Origin: Lachnospiraceae bacterium
GTDB taxonomy: Bacteria > Bacillota > Clostridia > Lachnospirales > Lachnospiraceae
Assembly (NCBI GenBank): GCA_030526195.1
Contig: JAUNDG010000001.1
Span: 62,001-126,000 of the forward strand
Direction of reading: 5' to 3'
DNA: 64,000 nt
Made by a program: the position numbers and the translations under genes. Below the pieces are notes generated by a model. It had not been told where the DNA came from, did no database searches, and was given only the letters and a program-made list of their open reading frames with translations. Numbering within the stretch: position 1 is the stretch's first letter; every line of letters starts with the position of its first letter. Of the stretch, positions 63,299 to 64,000 are shown piece by piece.

Positions 63299-64000
63299 AT
63301 GGCTAATATCTATGAAGCAATGAACGTGCGTCAGAAGCTTGCAAAGGCGCGTCTGTATTTCCTGAACCAGAAGGTGCAGAAGTCTGGTAAGAACATGCAC
63401 CTTGAGTTCAAGTATTTTGAGTTGGAGGACATTGTTCCCCCGGCACTCCGTATCTTTGCCCGTGTGGGTCTGACCACCAGTATCCAGTTCACTAACGAGA
63501 TGGCGATGATGAATGTCTACAACGTGGACAATCTGGAAGAAGCCCCTCTGGTCTTTGTGGTTCCCTACCGCGAGGTCAAGCCTATTATCAGCAACCAGGG
63601 CAAGGAGGTTACCAACCCCATGCAGGCGTTGGGTTCTTCCATCACTTACCTGCGCCGCTATCTGTGGATGGCTGTGTTGGATATTACGGAGCCTGATGAT
63701 GTAGACGCTACTCTGGGTTCCGATGACAACACTGATGAACCTAATGAGTTCGCAGAGGAAGCTGCCGCTGCCGCTCCTGCCACTAAGAAGGGCAAGAAGG
63801 AGAAGAAAGCCCCTGCCACTACCGCAGAGCGTCAGGAAGCCAAGAAGGAACTGACCCAGGCTGACGGTGCTGCCAGTGAGGAACAGATTGCCGAACTCAA
63901 GAACCTGTGCCGTGACCTGATGGACAAGGACGAGGAACAGGAGGAATTTGTACAGCAGATTGCCCTGAAAACCGATGGCTTTACCAACATCGCCGCGTCT
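63299..64000 (+). CDS. ERF-type single-strand annealing protein, cut by window end
   Basis: The open frame begins at ATG 63299 after AAAGGAGGA and is still open at base 64000 (234 codons). Residues about 110-130, with QALGSSITYLRRYLWMAVLDI split over that stretch, match the ERF superfamily signature of phage recombinases that anneal single-stranded DNA. A Glu/Ala/Lys-rich linker follows from about 145. It works with nuclease and helicase neighbours in homologous recombination of the element. The C-terminus lies outside. Confidence 0.88.
   Translation, partial: MANIYEAMNVRQKLAKARLYFLNQKVQKSGKNMHLEFKYFELEDIVPPALRIFARVGLTTSIQFTNEMAMMNVYNVDNLEEAPLVFVVPYREVKPIISNQGKEVTNPMQALGSSITYLRRYLWMAVLDITEPDDVDATLGSDDNTDEPNEFAEEAAAAAPATKKGKKEKKAPATTAERQEAKKELTQADGAASEEQIAELKNLCRDLMDKDEEQEEFVQQIALKTDGFTNIAAS

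Larger units (their letters stand above)
55413..64000. mobile_element. left part of an integrated phage or phage-like element
   Basis: The region holds a serine recombinase at its left edge, a divergent repressor/early-promoter arrangement, and replication and recombination genes in one direction (helicase, polymerase, annealing protein). Codon choice differs from the host genes. The right end and structural genes are outside the window, so it is not possible to say whether it is a complete phage. The left attachment site should lie in 55302-55420. Confidence 0.85.

Noticed and set aside
1-64000. CRISPR arrays or tRNA genes
   Set aside because: No regularly spaced identical repeats and no T-arm consensus with cloverleaf pairing were seen.

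Overview
The window looks like the chromosome of an anaerobic Firmicute of class Clostridia, probably close to Lachnospiraceae. The evidence is the set of housekeeping genes: prfB with its programmed frameshift, MecA, DivIVA, a short archaeal-type prolyl-tRNA synthetase, a DUF1858 protein, and an rqcP-divIC-tilS-hpt-ftsH block. The genes yabP, yabQ and spoIIE, which spore formers often carry inside that block, are not there. GC content is moderately high. I saw no rRNA, tRNA or CRISPR array.

Layout. Positions 1-7600 hold a plus-strand cell-surface cluster: a DUF4956 membrane protein, a CotH-like kinase, a large membrane-anchored protein, a metallophosphoesterase lipoprotein and a YczE/YitT-type membrane protein. 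Positions 8000-16800 are a DNA-repair block (rmuC, addB, addA). Positions 17000-31730 are housekeeping: prfB, lysC, DUF1858, mecA (minus strand), a candidate structured RNA, a GH18 family protein, a DivIVA-like protein, tsaC/sua5, dCMP deaminase, proS, cca, trmL, a phosphohexomutase and HU. Positions 32100-40600 hold an iron-type alcohol dehydrogenase, rqcP, divIC, tilS, hpt, ftsH and an alpha-glycosidase. Positions 40700-48500 are more accessory: a trigger-factor-like lipoprotein, a PadR pair, a CDF-like transporter, a nucleosidase predicted to be a lipoprotein, two small membrane proteins, a ModE-type helix-turn-helix protein and an HTH-Uma2 fusion.

The most unusual locus is the minus-strand operon at 48791-53822. 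A MATE exporter is followed by a 769-residue fusion of a NifH-type reductase to a NifD-type subunit, and then by a NifK-type subunit. Cluster ligands are present in a three-plus-one cysteine pattern and no FeMo-cofactor ligands are visible. This suggests a nitrogenase-like reductase acting on an unknown substrate rather than a nitrogenase.

From 55413 to the right edge lies the left part of an integrated phage or phage-like element: a large serine recombinase, a CI-like repressor, a consensus early promoter with two operator-like repeats, a small Cro-like protein, a nuclease, a helicase, a DUF6273-like protein, a broken PAPS-reductase-like gene, a family B DNA polymerase and an ERF-type annealing protein cut by the window edge.

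Across the host part, about eleven intergenic copies of a palindromic element share an AAGCGGACA...TGTCCGCTT stem. All lie just downstream of a gene and several end about 30 bases before the next start codon.
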